Source: Membranipora membranacea
Taxonomy: Eukaryota > Bryozoa > Gymnolaemata > Cheilostomatida > Membraniporidae
Reading direction: 5' to 3'
DNA length: 64,000 nucleotides
Assembly (NCBI GenBank): GCA_914767715.1
Contig: OU612073.1
Location: 15,314,001 to 15,378,000, forward strand
Both the position numbers and the translations under genes were made by a program. Below the pieces are notes generated by a model. It saw nothing but the letters and a program-made list of their open reading frames with translations. It made no database searches and had not been told where the DNA came from. How positions within the stretch are numbered: the stretch's first letter is position 1; each line of letters opens with the position of its first letter. Of the stretch, positions 62,899 through 64,000 are shown piece after piece.

Positions 62899-63801
62899 TC
62901 AGTGTTTCCCCACATGTAATTTTATCTTCGTCTTACTGCATGTGAATCTTGCTCTTGGCAAAATGAGGTCTTTGTCTGTGTTAGCTATAAACTGTGGAGT
63001 TTGGCTGATGCATGTCGGATCTTCCTTTTTCATTCTGCTGACAGCTTTGCTATGGATTGCAAATAAATTGGTTTTACCATCAGCCTCAGAAAATTCTTTG
63101 GCAAGTGCTCCTGTGAAAGCACCACGTATCGCAGTACCACCATATATTGTTGCTAGAAGAAGAACAGTGTTTGGACGTTCCAGCACCACATAATAGTTTC
63201 TTTGTTGGTTTTTCTCTGGTGTACTCTCAATGAAAGCTTCAGCGATCTCAGGGTCAGCCCTTCCAGTGAAGAGTTGTGCAGCTCTCTGAACTGGGATTTG
63301 GCAAGCCTGAATTGTCATAACCTGTGGCAATACAAAATGCGTAAGAGTCATTACAAACCATTGCTTTGATAATTAACGATGTGATCAGGCCTTTATTTGC
63401 TCAAATTGTTGGTGTATACGCTGTATACGTGTATTTCCGCCATTATGATTTTCTAATATCTAATGAAGCTTGTAATATACCAGATTATTACAAAAATTTG
63501 GCAATGTATACAGTCAAGTTTAAACAATCAGACCATGTGAGACACAAATTGGTGTCTCAATACCTACCAAGGGAACAACATCATCCAGGAGAGTCTGGAA
63601 AATTCTCACGACATCATTTATCGGAACTACTTCTCCTTGGCTTCCAAGAAGGCCTCCCCTGCAGCCATGGGACATTATTCCAACCATCATGAATGCGCAG
63701 CTTCCTCTAATTCGTGTCACGTAGCTATGTATCATTTCTTTGACGCCTTGACCATCAATCCAATTCATTGCCGTTGTCTCGCAACCCAGTGCCATTAAAC
63801 C
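62899..63801 (-). CDS. Caspase-family (C14) cysteine peptidase, C-terminal part
   Basis: Two minus-strand exons, 63801-63568 and 63321-62899, join in phase 0 and give the last 218 residues; the gene continues beyond the right edge. The first exon holds the end of the large subunit, with the catalytic histidine in GIMSHGCRGGLLG and the following PINDVVRIFQ. The second begins with the catalytic cysteine in MTIQACQIP, the counterpart of the usual QACRG, and continues into a p10-like subunit (NTVLLLATIYGGTAIRGAF, then QTPQFIANTDKDLIL). Such proteases act in cell death or immunity in the cytoplasm. The pentapeptide ends in Ile rather than Gly, and the S1-pocket region lacks the familiar GYxSWR. 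Substrate preference, or even activity, is therefore uncertain. No prodomain is visible in the window. Confidence 0.75.
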
Positions 63802-64000
63802 CTGTTGAAATGGAAATGCTCCAAGTTACAAACTGATAAAAGTTAAGCTTTGCCAGGCTTTTCTGGTCATTCTTTAAAAGTATCAGGCATACACTCGCGT
63901 TCATCTTCTGTGTATTTTAAAATGCATCCACTCTCAACACCGTGCTAGCATTCAATCAAATTAGCTTTATCTCAATGGCCCCAAAACAAAAAGCGGGCCT

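Overview
The window looks like nuclear DNA of an invertebrate animal, probably an early-branching one such as a sponge or cnidarian, although the sequence does not fix the taxon. The evidence is GT-AG introns of about 0.2 to 2.5 kb, a caspase-family peptidase, a Ly6/Quiver-type protein, an SLC46-like transporter pair, several LINE remnants, tRNA-derived SINEs and many small inverted-repeat (MITE-like) elements. Nothing looks prokaryotic. Gene density is low and AT content is high.

Region by region. Bases 1-11642 and about 26579-36783 are two copies of one block. Each carries an intact eight-exon SLC46-like transporter of 482 residues, followed by an antisense LINE fragment. The copies differ by clean insertions of inverted-repeat elements in introns, with the empty site preserved in the other copy, and by one micro-inversion. 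Between the blocks lie a CR1/L2-like LINE fragment (11645-12570), a two-domain plant-type heme peroxidase pseudogene (12955-16306), SINEs, a 3' LINE fragment, a larger antisense LINE (18660-20500) and a three-exon Ly6/Quiver-like GPI-anchor candidate (22590-25943).

Right of the second block is a seven-exon gene (39588-44310) for a 517-residue protein I cannot name. Its first four exons are a duplicated exon pair that encodes two copies of a domain of about 70 residues. Next comes a family of cysteine-rich secreted peptide genes (46311-48895 and 57499-58112). One copy looks intact and three carry different lesions. A degenerate LINE (53250-55985) separates the last copy from the others. The right end holds another LINE fragment (61330-62460) and the 3' half of a caspase-like gene on the minus strand that runs off the window.

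The genes do not form one pathway. The common theme is local duplication followed by divergent fates: both SLC46 copies are kept, the peroxidase is dead, the peptide family is mostly decayed, and one exon pair was duplicated to build a repeat protein. Small inverted-repeat elements fill the introns.
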